From Skeletonema tropicum (taxonomy: Eukaryota; Bacillariophyta; Thalassiosirophyceae; Thalassiosirales; Thalassiosiraceae), in NCBI GenBank assembly GCA_037178625.1, contig CM074143.1, forward strand, positions 310,001 to 374,000: DNA of 64,000 nt, in the 5' to 3' direction. Made by a program: the position numbers and the translations under genes. A model generated the notes under the pieces. The model was not told where the DNA came from. It made no database searches and worked only from the letters and a program-made list of their open reading frames with translations. The stretch's first letter is position 1. Every line of letters starts with the position of its first letter. This document shows, piece after piece, positions 11,714 through 22,022 of the stretch.

Positions 11714-12884
11714 ATGGCCTCCGAAAAGACCCCTACTTACACCGACCATGATGGCTACAAGCTGGCATCGGGGTTCCCTCTCGACGGTTTTCGCAGCGGC
11801 CTCGAATACGAAGCGAAAGATGAAGATTTGTTCATTGTGACGTATCCAAAGGTAAGAAACTCGTGCCAAGCAATTTTTTGCAATGCTATGAAGACTGCAA
11901 TTGTTGGTTCAATAATGTCTAGGTAGCTACAATGCAACATTTACCTACTTTCATAAGTGATAGGAGTATTATATGTATGTCTTGCAATTTGGGCTTCGCT
12001 GAGGCTAGATGGTGGATATTATCACAAACTACGGCCGCCACGATGATGAGGCAATTGTATTCACATCTTCTGTTTACAAATCTCACTTACTAACATACTC
12101 ATCTCTATCTGACAATTGTCCTCCTTCTGGAATCCAGTGTGGCACCACGTGGACGCAGCATGTAATATACTTAATCCTCAACAACGGTGTACCTCTCTCT
12201 CCAGATCAGCGACTCGATGTTGTCTTTCCCCATTTAGAAGAGGTGGGGAAAGAATTTGTAAAGGCCAATGCAACAATCAAAGATGGATATAGACTCATCA
12301 AAACTCATCTTCCGTATGAAAAGGTACCTCAAAACAAAAAGGCTAAATATATCTTTGTCGTGCGTAATCCAAAGGATTGCGTTGTATCATTCTATCATCA
12401 CACCGTTGGCTTCCCCCGACACTACAACTTCGCCGATGGACACTTTGATACCTACTTCAATCTCTTCCTCAATGGTCAGGTCGATCATGGTGACTACTTC
12501 GACTTTACACGAAAAGCATTAAATCACAAAGATGATCCCAATGTGTTGTTCCTACGATATGAAAATGGACGTGCCAACTCACGAGAGTATGTATTGCAAA
12601 TTGCTAGATTCTTAAATGAGGATGTCTACCCTGCCAAACTCCTCGCAGACAATGAACGTTTATTGAAGCTAGTGTTAGAGCATTCTTCTTTGGATAGTAT
12701 GAAGAAGGACCCAAGACGATGGTGTAGCGATAGAACAGGGTATCAACCATTTATTCGACGGGGAAGTACTGGAGGATGGAGGGAGTTAATGAGTGATGAT
12801 CAAGCAGATAAGTTGCAGGAAAGGTTGGAGGAGGTGTTTAGTAAGGAAGAGTTGGAGTTTCTTGGTGAGCTGTATCATAAGTAA
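11714..12884 (+). CDS. Cytosolic-type sulfotransferase
   Basis: Two exons, 11714-11851 and 12138-12884, joined in phase 0 across a 286-bp GTAAG...CCAG intron, giving 294 residues. The join rebuilds the PAPS 5'-phosphosulfate loop as TYPKCGTTW (residues 43-51), where Cys replaces the usual Ser or Gly. Further family marks are KTHLP (active-site region), VRNPKDCVVSFYHH (3'-phosphate site Arg/Ser), FLRYENGRANSREYVLQIARFL, and the C-terminal FIRRGSTGGWRE, matching the RKGxxGDWK motif. Members transfer sulfonate from PAPS to small hydroxyl or amine substrates. No signal peptide or membrane anchor is seen, so it is probably cytosolic. The acceptor cannot be read from sequence. Confidence 0.92.
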
Positions 12885-13684
12885 TGATTATGAGACGGAA
12901 TCGTTGAGCAGCTCTGCTTGGCTGTTTACTGTTGAAGTTCTCTGTCAAACGTTCTATTAGTTCAGTTGAGCATTAAAACTGCGAAGTAAAATGTAGCCAC
13001 TCGTCGCCAGTGAGTCTCTTCCAACAATTGTTGCCATTCGTGAATTCAAGGGTCTCATCATTAGGAATATACCAACTGACAATAGATAGTATTTCGGTCA
13101 TGACGGCTGCTCATTACAAAGAGAGGAATCAGCTGGAAAGAAGGACAAATAAGTGTAATCTTTCATCTTGGCTTGCTACATACTTAGCTTGCTTTCATTT
13201 GGCGGGTGGAGGAGGAGAAGGTGGAAGCGGGCTGCTTTGTAACTCCCGCCCGCAGTCTGTTCCTCTTTCCGCTGTCCCTGCTTCGCCGATCTTCCAGTTC
13301 ATTTCAAAGTTCAAGTTCCACGATGGTTATTTATTGTACCTGTCTTCACGTGTCTTTATGTGTGATATTTCTACTTCTCTTGTGGCAAAATAAGAAATAT
13401 GAAGAAAGACGTTACGGCCAAAACACGCGCCCATGAACCATCGTGGTTCAACTCAAAAGAAGCGCATTCAATCGTCGTCGCAGGCTAGGCTGCAGGCTGT
13501 TATCATTGTTCTCAAGCTGTTAGGTAGCTGAATCTCAATGGCATTGCTATTTCTTCAGCGAGATAGCGCCATTCAAGAGTAGATAATATCATCTTCATTT
13601 GCTGTTGCTCATTGATCTTCGATTCGTTGATAGCTTCTTATCTTCTTCGATCGATTTGTAGATGTCATTTATGATTTAGACATC
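12885..13684. other. Intergenic, nothing recognised
   Basis: 3' flank of the sulfotransferase and upstream region of the next gene. Short frames are present but have no protein-like character. Confidence 0.45.
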
Positions 13685-14320
13685 ATGACACCTTCAACCA
13701 TAATACCAACAAGTCGATGGTTCCTGGCTGCATCCTTGATAATACTACACACAGCCACATACAAAAATACAGCACATGCATTCTCCGTCCCATCACCCCT
13801 AATACCACCATTCAGCAGTCCACAAACTCCTGAAGAAGTCGTTCAAAACCAACTGTTCCACTACCAGACCTCCAACCTCCCGTCCGCCTACTCTTACAAT
13901 TCGCCCGAGAACAAAGAAGCCACCGGCACCGTAGCCGACTTTGAAATGTCGTTGAAAACTCCACCATACAATTTACTTGTCAATCATGAAAGAGCAGATG
14001 TATTATTAGAAGTGATACCGGATGGTATGTTCCATGAAGACGATTCTGACAGGAAGAATTATGATTCGGCACTTTGCTTGGTCTGCATACGTCCTAATAG
14101 AGAAATGGAAAAGAATCATCCAGTCTGGTTTTGGTGGGAGCTGAGTCGGAATATAGATGACGAGGATGAAGAAGAAGTGGGGGAGCAATGGATGGTCGAT
14201 TGTATTATACCAGATTTTGAAGATTTGGATTTTGAGACGGATGCGTTGTCAATTGAAGAGTTTGGGGAGGGAGATGATGACGATGAGTTAACCATTTTTT
14301 GGGATGTGGGGGGGCTGTAG
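13685..14320 (+). CDS. Plastid-targeted uncharacterised protein (DUF4864-like fold suspected)
   Basis: Single exon of 211 residues from ATG to TAG. A signal peptide (hydrophobic residues 13-30) ends with TAHAFSVP, matching the diatom plastid motif. The mature part begins TPEEVVQNQLFHYQ, then the segment with YSYNSPENKEATG and MSLKTPPYNLLVNH, a layout seen in plant and algal proteins related to DUF4864. Two long acidic runs follow (DDEDEEE and EGDDDDE) near the C-terminus. No catalytic motif is visible. It is convergent with the next gene, 149 bp away. Confidence 0.72.
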   Translation: MTPSTIIPTSRWFLAASLIILHTATYKNTAHAFSVPSPLIPPFSSPQTPEEVVQNQLFHYQTSNLPSAYSYNSPENKEATGTVADFEMSLKTPPYNLLVNHERADVLLEVIPDGMFHEDDSDRKNYDSALCLVCIRPNREMEKNHPVWFWWELSRNIDDEDEEEVGEQWMVDCIIPDFEDLDFETDALSIEEFGEGDDDDELTIFWDVGGL

Positions 14321-14469
14321 CAAGGGCTGCTTTCGCTGTTCTTTTAGAAGTTTAGAAAGATTTAGAACAGTTTAGAAAGATTTAGAACATATTGTATACA
14401 CAACAGATGCTAAATACCTGAAGCTGTGATTATATTTTTTGTGTTGGGTATTGTTTGCAAATCAGTGAA

Positions 14470-15084
14470 TCACCATAAGTGTTCCAAATTTGAATTGACC
14501 ACAACATCAATCTTCAGCACCTCATCATCCCCTTCAAAACAAAAAATTCCTTCCACAACCGATCGATCCACATAATATATAATTTCACTCTCCTCTCCAT
14601 GCGGATTTCCTGGTCCTTTCCCACCCCCCACCTGACGTGAGCCATACCCAATCATATCGCTATCTAATACGCGTAGTACAGTTATTTCCTCTGAGTTCAT
14701 ACCAGGGAACAAATCTTCCTCGTCCACTACAAATTCCATCATGTCATTCAAAGCTGATTCGTAAGCTGATTCTAGTGTCCATGTAGAAAGGGGAGCAATG
14801 TTGCCATTCTCTTGAACAGATCCCAATTCGATTGATGATGGGTTCTCTGTATTTCGTCGTTGGAAGAGAACTACATCCATTACCATTAGGTCGGTAAAGG
14901 CGATTGATTCGTCGCTTGATAATATTGAGGAGGTGACAGATGATTGGACATCTTTTAGCCGCCAGTCACTCCTTGATAACGCATAGTGAGACTTCTTCTG
15001 CACAAGATAGGGGGTCGTCTGGAATGCCCGTATTGTGCATACTAACGACGGAAGGAGGACGAGTCTTATCATTGTCGACGTCAT
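14470..15084 (-). CDS. Plastid-targeted uncharacterised acidic protein
   Basis: Single exon. The in-frame ATG at 15084 gives 204 residues with a classic signal peptide MTSTMIRLVLLPSLVCTIRA followed by FQTTP, an A-F plastid-import site. A second ATG eight codons upstream (15108) is also possible. The mature protein is acidic, with a Gly-rich segment RQVGGGKGPGNPHGEE near residue 160. I do not recognise the family. It is divergent from the following nuclear-type gene, with about 126 bp between their starts. Confidence 0.65.
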   Translation of the reverse strand: MTSTMIRLVLLPSLVCTIRAFQTTPYLVQKKSHYALSRSDWRLKDVQSSVTSSILSSDESIAFTDLMVMDVVLFQRRNTENPSSIELGSVQENGNIAPLSTWTLESAYESALNDMMEFVVDEEDLFPGMNSEEITVLRVLDSDMIGYGSRQVGGGKGPGNPHGEESEIIYYVDRSVVEGIFCFEGDDEVLKIDVVVNSNLEHLW

Positions 15085-15210
15085 GGTTGTTACATAAATA
15101 TGGTACATAATAATCGAAGCTCTGCGTTGTGAAAAAATGGAGGGAAAGAAGAACCGCCTGATTTCCTACTAATTCCTAAGTACGTAGGGAGCAAAATTGA
15201 GGCAAAAAAG

Positions 15211-16503
15211 ATGGAAGATGGTAAAAAAAATCTTATCAAGAAGTTGCAGTTAGCCAACACGATGCCCCTCTCTCAACGTAGACAGGGTTCTGCTCAACAG
15301 GTCCATACTACAGATGCTGCATCAGCAGCAGCAGTGTCATTTCTGATCGGAGGCAGCGCCTTAACTGAGGCATGTGACATCTTAGTCGCACAGCAGGCAG
15401 CTCTATCGTCGGCGTCTGGTCCACAAGCCGAGTCACAAAATCAAAACAATGAGGATCACTGTCAAAAGCTAGCTGCGTTATATCAAAAAGGTAAAGCTGC
15501 CTACAATGTCATATGTCGTGCCGATAACGCACCGGATATCATGTCAGTTATGACGCCGGGGAATGCGGCTGCCAAAGCATTATCTGCTGCCCACTCTTCA
15601 CAATCATCATTATCTACCACTGCGAGTAATACACCATTGCCACGATCTCGTGGTAGCTTTACCACTCCTCATGGAAACAAGTCCAAAATGGCACCTGGGT
15701 TGATTCATCGAAAGAGATCATCCATGGAGGGCGGGGGGAGAATTATAAGTCGATCTTTATCAGATACAAGTGATGTGTCACATAATAACGGTGCGCCTGG
15801 GGGTGGAAACAACAATACTAACCGAGGAGTAGCAAAGACTGCAACGGCAACGACTGCATCTGTTTCCAAGAAACAGCAACAGCAACAAAAGCCACGCAAG
15901 GCTGATCCTCCACCAGAGGTAATGAACTTTCTCAAGGCATTGAATGCGGGAGGTTCTAAAGCTGCACCAGCTTCGACGCCACCTCCGCCATCATCTTCAA
16001 CAACAACTGTAGGAGCAACGAACAACAGCAATGATAGCAATGCTACAAATAGCCGGAAGCGTCCGCCAGCATCAAATGCATCCAAGCAATCAAATAAAAA
16101 GCGCGCACCCCCTCCTCCACCACCAACACGTCGTCGTCAATCATCTCGTTCGTCTACGTCGAATGATGACGAGCACGAAAAGCCAAATGCAGAAACAACA
16201 ACAGCAACAACAACAATAACGAGAAGAACAAGATCCAAACGAAGAGGCGCTTCAATGAATGCCAATTATACTCGAGTATTTGACATTGGAGAAACTGTAT
16301 TTGTTCAAGTCGACGGCAAGCATTACAATGCTATTGTCAAGAATGTAGATTTTAAGGCTGATGAGGATGATCAAGATGAAGAGGGAGGTGATGATGCAAT
16401 GAAGATACAAAGACCTGTGTATGAAGTTGAATTTAGTGATGGAGAAGTCATGGAGGATGTAAAAGGAGATGATGTTCATTCTGCTGATGAGGAGGGATGG
16501 TAG
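15211..16503 (+). CDS. Low-complexity nuclear protein with C-terminal Tudor-like domain
   Basis: Single exon, 430 residues. Residues 30-340 are low complexity: Ala/Ser runs, KKQQQQQQK, a Pro run, and several basic clusters such as SRKRPPA and RTRSKRRG that look like nuclear localisation signals. Residues 350-425 form a compact domain, FDIGETVFVQVDGKHYNAIV followed by YEVEFSDGEVMEDV, which matches the beta-strand pattern of Tudor or related chromatin-reader barrels. The domain is split by an acidic insert. Binding to modified histones is an inference from the fold type only. Confidence 0.68.
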   Translation: MEDGKKNLIKKLQLANTMPLSQRRQGSAQQVHTTDAASAAAVSFLIGGSALTEACDILVAQQAALSSASGPQAESQNQNNEDHCQKLAALYQKGKAAYNVICRADNAPDIMSVMTPGNAAAKALSAAHSSQSSLSTTASNTPLPRSRGSFTTPHGNKSKMAPGLIHRKRSSMEGGGRIISRSLSDTSDVSHNNGAPGGGNNNTNRGVAKTATATTASVSKKQQQQQKPRKADPPPEVMNFLKALNAGGSKAAPASTPPPPSSSTTTVGATNNSNDSNATNSRKRPPASNASKQSNKKRAPPPPPPTRRRQSSRSSTSNDDEHEKPNAETTTATTTITRRTRSKRRGASMNANYTRVFDIGETVFVQVDGKHYNAIVKNVDFKADEDDQDEEGGDDAMKIQRPVYEVEFSDGEVMEDVKGDDVHSADEEGW

Positions 16504-16571
16504 TGTTGTGTTGTTCGTAGTGAATTGAGATGTAGAATGGGTTTGACAAACTAATGCCTGATTCTTTATTC

Positions 16572-16718
16572 TTACCCGTTAGCATGGGAGGCTTCTGCTT
16601 CTGTACTCTCCAGACTCTTTGTAGCATCTACATCAGCCTGATGGGCGCAAAAAGCTGCTGCAAAGTCTTCTTGTGCAACATCTCCCACTGAGTAATGCTT
16701 CCTCACCATAATGGCAGG
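16572..16718 (-). pseudogene. 3' fragment of a RING/SEL1-repeat family gene
   Basis: Read on the minus strand, about 45 codons end in TAA and encode MVRKHYSVGDVAQEDFAAAF followed by CAHQADVDATKS. This closely parallels the C-terminus of the SEL1 gene at 17667-18555 (ISKEDFAASLRAHQAAVYATRS). No SEL1 repeats or RING part lie upstream, so this is a detached 3' end of a paralogue. Confidence 0.6.
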
Positions 16719-17008
16719 TAGAAAAGCTGGTGACATGGGATTCGCTGACCTTGATCGTGGGGCGTAAAACGCTTGATCAAGTCGTTACGTTCAGTGGCAA
16801 TAATATGTGGCAAGTGGGGTAGGCGTAGACCACCTTTAGTTCATAAATTTACGTAAGGTCGAGCAACATGTTGCAGTCTCATTAGATCCACGTGAGCTAT
16901 TGAGAATAGCACAAAGAAAAGGATTTTGTCGCGTCTACGTAGATGGCGGCACAACTATGCAGGGTTGTATCGATGACTTAGTTTTGACTTTGACAAGAGT
17001 CCCACTGC

Positions 17009-17056
17009 TAGCCCCTCTAAAGAGTGCACACCAGACGTACTTTAAAATTCTGTTAC
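17009..17056 (+). repeat. SINE-tail repeat copy
   Basis: Carries the shared tail CCAGACGTACTTTAAAATTC followed by TGTTAC, preceded by a diverged GCCCCTCT block. The same tail ends the full SINE at 26740-27048 and occurs at 45179 and 51148. No clear target duplication was found here. Confidence 0.55.
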
Positions 17057-17666
17057 TTACATCTCAGAGAGGGGCTCTCTCTAGAGAGGAGAGGGAATAA
17101 TAGAAGAGGGAATACGGAATACACAAGTACATGCCTTTCTTCTTGGAGATGCATACTTATGTGAACTGTATGCTGTACTGCGAAAGCGAAAGAAGCGAAT
17201 TCATACGCGAATAACTTTCATTTTCTCGGCACTTCCACACTGGCTTTGATCGAACTCCTCGCTCCTTCCATTAACATCAAGTCATTCAGATTCAGTACAC
17301 TCAACGTTCCGCAGCAAAGGCTGCTGCCGCAGCAAATGCTGAAAATACCACGCAACAACACAACGCAACCAATCTAGAGTGCCACCGAAGTGAGAGTGGT
17401 GCTTCCCAGCAGATCAATTGGGATATCAAGTAGCGTCTTGAGTTGTCGTCGTGATTGTACCGTATAAACAAATGAGTTGCTGTCGGTTGTAGATTGTAAG
17501 ATCTGTGAAGTTTAGTGTAGCTGTAGTGACTTGTCTTGATCTTGAATATAAAGAATTATTCTACTCTGATAACAACCTTCTTCTAGCAGCCCCACGTCCA
17601 AGTTGATTTCTGTGCGTGTGATTGCGATGACACTAGAGCTGTTGCAATATCTATCAACTTCATTTC

Positions 17667-18555
17667 TCATCCTTCATACTCGTCGGCTTCATCCCTCTGA
17701 GGACTTCTAGTAGCATATACAGCTGCCTGGTGTGCACGAAGAGAAGCAGCAAAGTCCTCTTTGCTTATTTCTCCACGCTTAAATGCTTTCCTCAGCATTT
17801 TGGTTGAATTATCATCTCCCTGTTTGGCACCTATGATCCAATATTTCACTGCTCTATCAAAATTGCCTTCTTGCGCTTCGCACAATCCAAGAAGGAATCT
17901 AGCTTTGGGACGCCCTCCGATCGCAGCCTCTTCCAGATGGTGTATTGCCTTCCTCATGTCCTTCTCAACACCATCGACATATCTAGTACTATACATACCT
18001 GTCAGACTAAAATGTGCATCAACATCTCCCAACTCAGCAGCCTTTGTAAACCAATCAAATGCTCTGCTATGCTCCCCCTTCTCTTGTTGTGCCATTCCTT
18101 GCATGTACATTGCAAATGGATCATTCGCCTCAGCTCTTTTCATCCTTCGTTTGTCATATTCTTCATAAGAGGAGGGCACCGGTTCTCGACAGAATGGACA
18201 TACAGATAAAGAATTTATTGATGCTAAGCGAGAGGCAACAACACAGCCGCCACAAATTAGTTTACTGCAGCAGCTATAAATGACAGATTTCGACCGATCA
18301 AGCGGCAGAGGTACAAAGCAGATTGGACAGTCCCCCATATTTGTGCTGTCCGGTTGTGTGAATAATAATTCATCACGCAATTCAGCCGCCCGCTTCTTGC
18401 ACGCTTCTTCGTGCTCTGATTGATGCTCCCTCTCACAGTCATCGCTGCAATATTTTACGAGATCGCAGTTGGCACATTATCAATTTGACATCATCAACTT
18501 CTGGGATGCCGCGAGAAGCACAACTTGATGTGTCTACCTGTTTATGTTCTGCCAT
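17667..18555 (-). pseudogene. MYND-RING-SEL1-repeat protein, frameshifted in the MYND finger
   Basis: The minus-strand start at 18555 encodes MAEHKQVDTSSCASRGIPEV, the N-terminus of a large diatom family with MYND finger, RING-like CPIC finger and SEL1 repeats. Reading needs a one-base shift at about 18477 to continue into CANCDLVKYCSDDCEREH. After that the frame is open to 17667. Later parts: GDCPICFVPLPLD...CCSKLICGGC...CPFCREP (RING-like), then SEL1 repeats (AFDWFTKAAELGDVDAHFSL, AIHHLEEAAIGGRPKARFLL). One MYND Cys is replaced by Arg (CASRG for CASCG). An alternative is a shorter functional protein of 223 residues starting at the internal ATG before GDCPIC. The damaged finger and the lost ligand favour decay. 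Confidence 0.7.
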
Positions 18556-19321
18556 GTTTTACCTCCCGTGCCAAAAAAATATATTACTGATTTATCTGTC
18601 TCGTTGCGCTCTCAAGCTACTTATTGCCTCAAAGATACAACCAATGCCACAAACGGCAAACGGCAAAGCAAAAGATATTTTTATTCAGCAATCGAGAAGG
18701 GAGAAGGCTTCAGAAGGTGCGTGCGTGGGAATGACGGACGAGCGGTGAAGCGCGCCAGAAATGAGAATGTCGCACCGTGATCCGTCATCATCACCGCAAC
18801 ATCATGATGTTGTGGGGCGGCGAGCTGCTTGCTTCGTTGCTGTGTGTGTCATTGTACGCAGCAGCTCAAGCTTGTGAATAACCTTTCTTTCTTCTTCTTG
18901 GCATCTCAGTCTTATCAGACATTTTGTACTGCACGTACATTTTTTCTCCTCCACTGTGAGTTTCTCCTCCACTGTGACCCCAATGATCACATACACGCTT
19001 GACCAAATGCGCTCGTTCTCATTCTGTGTATCACTTACTCTATTCTTGTCTTCTTTATTTACAAGTGCTTGTAATTTGTAACAGCTCTTTCCTGTGCTGT
19101 TCATCAGTCTGTTCCGACTTCCGACTCTTTCTACAGAATTGCTTTCTTGCTTTTTAAGTTTAAGACTATTTCACATCGCTGCCGCTGCCGATGTTAAGGT
19201 TAAGCCTTCCATTCCAGTCCGTGCGTCCATACCAAAGTTCACTCTTCTCTTGGCATTGTATGTAGGTTGTGGGTTCGCGCCTTCCTTGGTTGCATTCTGC
19301 GCCAAATTCCGAGGGTTGATT
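18556..19321. other. Intergenic, nothing recognised
   Basis: Presumed upstream region of the SEL1 gene, followed by sequence without coding character. It contains a short direct repeat of TTTCTCCTCCACTGTGA at about 18944 and 18961. Confidence 0.4.
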
Positions 19322-19507
19322 TCTGTCCACGAGACAGAAGGACACACGGCCGGACAGGTTCGTAATGGGTCGACCACAACCCCAGTGACAACAAAGGAAG
19401 AGCGTGGAGACGTGGTGGTCTCCCACTTCTGGCAGAGACAGCGTCGAACTGTCTTTGACACTCGCATCACTGACGCTCACGCGGACTGCCGCTCCTACCG
19501 CAAAAAA
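19322..19507 (+). pseudogene. Fragment of a diatom retroelement polyprotein (region after reverse transcriptase)
   Basis: Within a plus-strand frame, the stretch containing KEERGDVVVSHFWQRQRRTV then FDTRITDAHADCRSYRKK resembles the conserved block (RGD...FW...FD-RITD-A) found after reverse transcriptase in non-LTR elements widespread in diatom genomes. Only about 60 codons are recognisable and no RT motif survives around it, so it is a relic. The assignment is from memory of the family pattern. Confidence 0.45.
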
Positions 19508-20204
19508 GTCATTGACAATGTCCAATGTCCGCCGTCGATTCGAGTACCAAGTACCAAGCCAGCTAAATGCGTGCATTAGCTTTAGGGAGGAGAGCTACTT
19601 AGCGACAATAGCATTGGCAAATACTGAAAGCAGACAATGAGCTTCTTCCCTCCCTACGCTGAAGAATCTGCTCCTTTAACTACCGAGCCGAGTAACAAAA
19701 ACGATGTTGTGTCGCCGTCAACAATAAGAGGTGATAGTAGAAGTGCTCACGAAAATACTGTCAAAGAACCTAAGACTAAGATCAGTCGGGTCTCGCTGCA
19801 GCTCCAGATCTCTTGATGGCTCATGTATCAGGCTACAGGGAGTTGCAGCTGTAACTAAGATGAAGTGGCAATCGTTCAAAGACATTCTTGATAAATGAGC
19901 GGGGGATGCGAGGGGTTTGTTCTACTGATGAGAGCGGGAGCACACAAAAGACCCACAAAAGCTCACCGGGGAGGAGGTGTGTGCTGCAGGCATGGAGCAG
20001 AGCTTAGACAGATGCACGAATCAAACTCGGCAAGGAGTAGTGTGCGAAGGGTGGAATTCACAAACAATCTCCTACGAAGGATGATATAAATCAAGCCAGA
20101 GTGGAAGGAGTGTGCTTTATACAGAGGGTAAAGACTGTAACTGTACAGAAGCGGAGAATGAATGTATCAAGCTACAATAGGTTTGTCGATGTAACAAGCG
20201 CTCA
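19508..20204. other. Repeat-region spacer, nothing recognised
   Basis: No supported frame. It lies between a retroelement relic and a dispersed repeat and is probably old mobile DNA. Confidence 0.35.
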
Positions 20205-20250
20205 TTATTTTATATCCAACTAGAATTGGAAGCGCTGCATCGATGTATCA
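20205..20250 (+). repeat. Dispersed repeat, copy 1 of 2
   Basis: TTATTTTATATCCAACTAG followed by AATT and AGCGCTGCAT is shared in the same orientation with 63935-63980, with a few substitutions. Confidence 0.6.
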
Positions 20251-20315
20251 CTAAAAGCTGTACTCCACCTCTTTCCGCATCTTCAAAAAATAGAAAAAGA
20301 TATAAATGTCCAAAA

Positions 20316-20502
20316 TTCATGTGTAAGCTACTCCTCACGCATCAAACCCCCACGCGCTTGAGTCTACAATCTAGATAAGACAAACCCACGCGCTAGGGTC
20401 TACAATCTACATAAGACAAACTCAAGCACAAAGACGTAGCATGCTTGCGTAAGCATCATCCAACGTGTGAAGAATTTGAGCTTCTTCTTCTCGTGTTCAA
20501 GT
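20316..20502 (+). repeat. Dispersed repeat, copy 1 of 2
   Basis: Shares collinear blocks with 63151-63303: ATTCATGTGTAAGCTACTCC, CAAACCCCCACG, CTACAATCT, GCAAAGCATG-like and TTGAGCTTCTT. It lies 65 bp after the other repeat shared with the window's end, so both probably belong to one element family. Confidence 0.5.
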
Positions 20503-20539
20503 GCCACAGCCAACTCCATACATGGGGACTTTTCATTAC

Positions 20540-20735
20540 ACTAGCCTCGCTGGCGCTCGTGCTAGCCCGCTGCGCGGGTTAAAAGCCCAAATAGATGAGA
20601 AAGACGTACAAAACTCTCCTTACCTACACTTTTATTTAGCTCTCTTACCCCGTGAGAAAAAACCGCGAAGCGGGCTTTTTCGAAACGCCCCGGGCGAGCC
20701 GGGCGAATGCACGGGCGAAATTGCCCCCCCCCCAC
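20540..20735. other. GC-rich island with small hairpins
   Basis: An unusually GC-rich stretch in AT-rich surroundings. It has CCCGCTGCGCGGG and CCGCGAAGCGG hairpins, the latter flanked by runs of A and T, then CCGGGCG repeats and a C9 run. The base composition is unlike the neighbouring DNA, so a foreign or repeat origin is possible. Confidence 0.4.
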
Positions 20736-20777
20736 CTATCCACACGAGGGCGAGTTGTCGTGTGTCGCGACAAAACT

Positions 20778-20868
20778 GGTGACACAAAACGAGTGGTAAA
20801 TGTTAAATGACCACACTGCCGCATGCTTCGCGCTGCGGCAGTGTGGTCATACCACGAGTTTTGTCACC
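20778..20868. repeat. Imperfect 91-bp palindrome with a 17-bp perfect core stem
   Basis: The arms ATGACCACACTGCCGCA (20807-20823) and its exact reverse complement (20834-20850) enclose a 10-base loop. The outer arms GGTGACACAAAACGAGTGG and CCACGAGTTTTGTCACC extend the symmetry with one small gap. The motif TGACCACACT recurs at about 23649 and 25842. Confidence 0.7.
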
Positions 20869-20878
20869 ACACTCTCTG

Positions 20879-21896
20879 TTGAAAGGTTAACCAACTCTAG
20901 ACCATGGATAGTCGACTATCATCTCGTACATTTCAGGTTAAGCCGGTGTGGAGAAAGAGGTGAGAAAGCCAAGGTGAAATATATAGGAACAGCAGCTAGA
21001 AATTTGCACTTGGTCTGTCCAGAATTCATACCGTGTCAGACACGTGGCAAGAAGCCACAGAAGCGCAAGATTTGGCTGGAAGAAAGAAATGATCCAGCAA
21101 GCTTACAATCAGATCGTAGACGAACCACACAGACTAAAGCATTTAGAATATTGCCCAACCAAGCTTTCAGAGTTATCGAAATAATAGACTACGATGCCAG
21201 TTGTCAAGTTTATCCACAATCTATATTCCACTGTTTCCACCAACACACGCAACACCCATGATATCCCTGTTCATATCCCATCCAAACCCCCAAAAAGGCT
21301 CCCGTCACAAAGACGGTTGCGTGTAGACACTGCGAGACAACGGAGTACATGTCGAGCGACATGGCGGTGGAAACCCCGGTTCCTCCTCGGACTTCGGAGA
21401 AACGTTTTGACGTCAAGCAGGCAAGGGGATAAAGACAAAAAGGAACCCAGTGACAACTTTGTAAGTAGCACAAAAATTCAAGTCCTTGGAGCACTGCATT
21501 CCTAAAGATGATCAACTCGATCAGTTGTGCAATCCACAGAGACCTGGCCGATGAATTTGCTAAAGTAAAGTACCTAGATGTCATGCTTTCGTTGTTATGA
21601 GGTGCAAACTGCTGGATGAGGTTTGAAACGGAACAGGTATCTCCATGAGGTTCGGCAAATCCCTTCAAAGAATGTCCAGATCAGAGGCGTAACTGATCTT
21701 GATACTTCAAAAGATAGGCAAATCGAGTTGGCGATTCCCCCATCAAGTTTTCAGAGTTATCGTTGGTTGCTACGATGCTCTGAGCGGATCATGTCTCCGA
21801 GAGACAACTCTCGGTTCACGTTCTTTAGTTCACTAAGGTTATTGGATATTACTTACTTCTATCCTTTCCTGCTTCAACTTGATTTGATCAGAGATG
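20879..21896. other. Repeat-region spacer
   Basis: Plus-strand and minus-strand frames up to 150 codons exist, but none has recognisable motifs. The phrase TTTCAGAGTTATCG occurs twice (about 21166 and 21750), which suggests old duplicated mobile DNA. Confidence 0.35.
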
Positions 21897-21975
21897 GCCG
21901 ACACACCCATGGTCTAGTTGGTTAACCCTTTCAACAAAACTAGAATCTCAAGCCCTGGGTTCAGTCCCCAGCTGG
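21897..21975 (+). repeat. tRNA-derived repeat, intact copy
   Basis: Contains an A-box-like TGGTCTAGTTGG (21910-21921) and a B-box-like GGGTTCAGTCCCC (21957-21969). The T arm is perfect: CTGGG, loop TTCAGTC, CCCAG. The presumptive acceptor strands do not pair, so this is a tRNA-derived repeat (SINE head or tRNA pseudogene), not a working tRNA. A second copy starts 22023 and is interrupted by a transposon. Confidence 0.6.
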
Positions 21976-22022
21976 AACACATCTTTGTCATGGACACTGT
22001 AGGTAGCAGCCGACAGGTAGGC

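Noticed and set aside
12009..12137. Sulfotransferase starting within the open frame at 12009
   Set aside because: The exon at 11714-11851 rebuilds the PAPS-binding TYPKCGTTW motif; the intervening open sequence has a GT donor and AG acceptor and is intronic.
15705..16085. 126-codon minus-strand frame
   Set aside because: Lies opposite the low-complexity part of the Tudor-like gene; the Gly/Val/Cys runs are complements of Pro/Thr/Gln codons.
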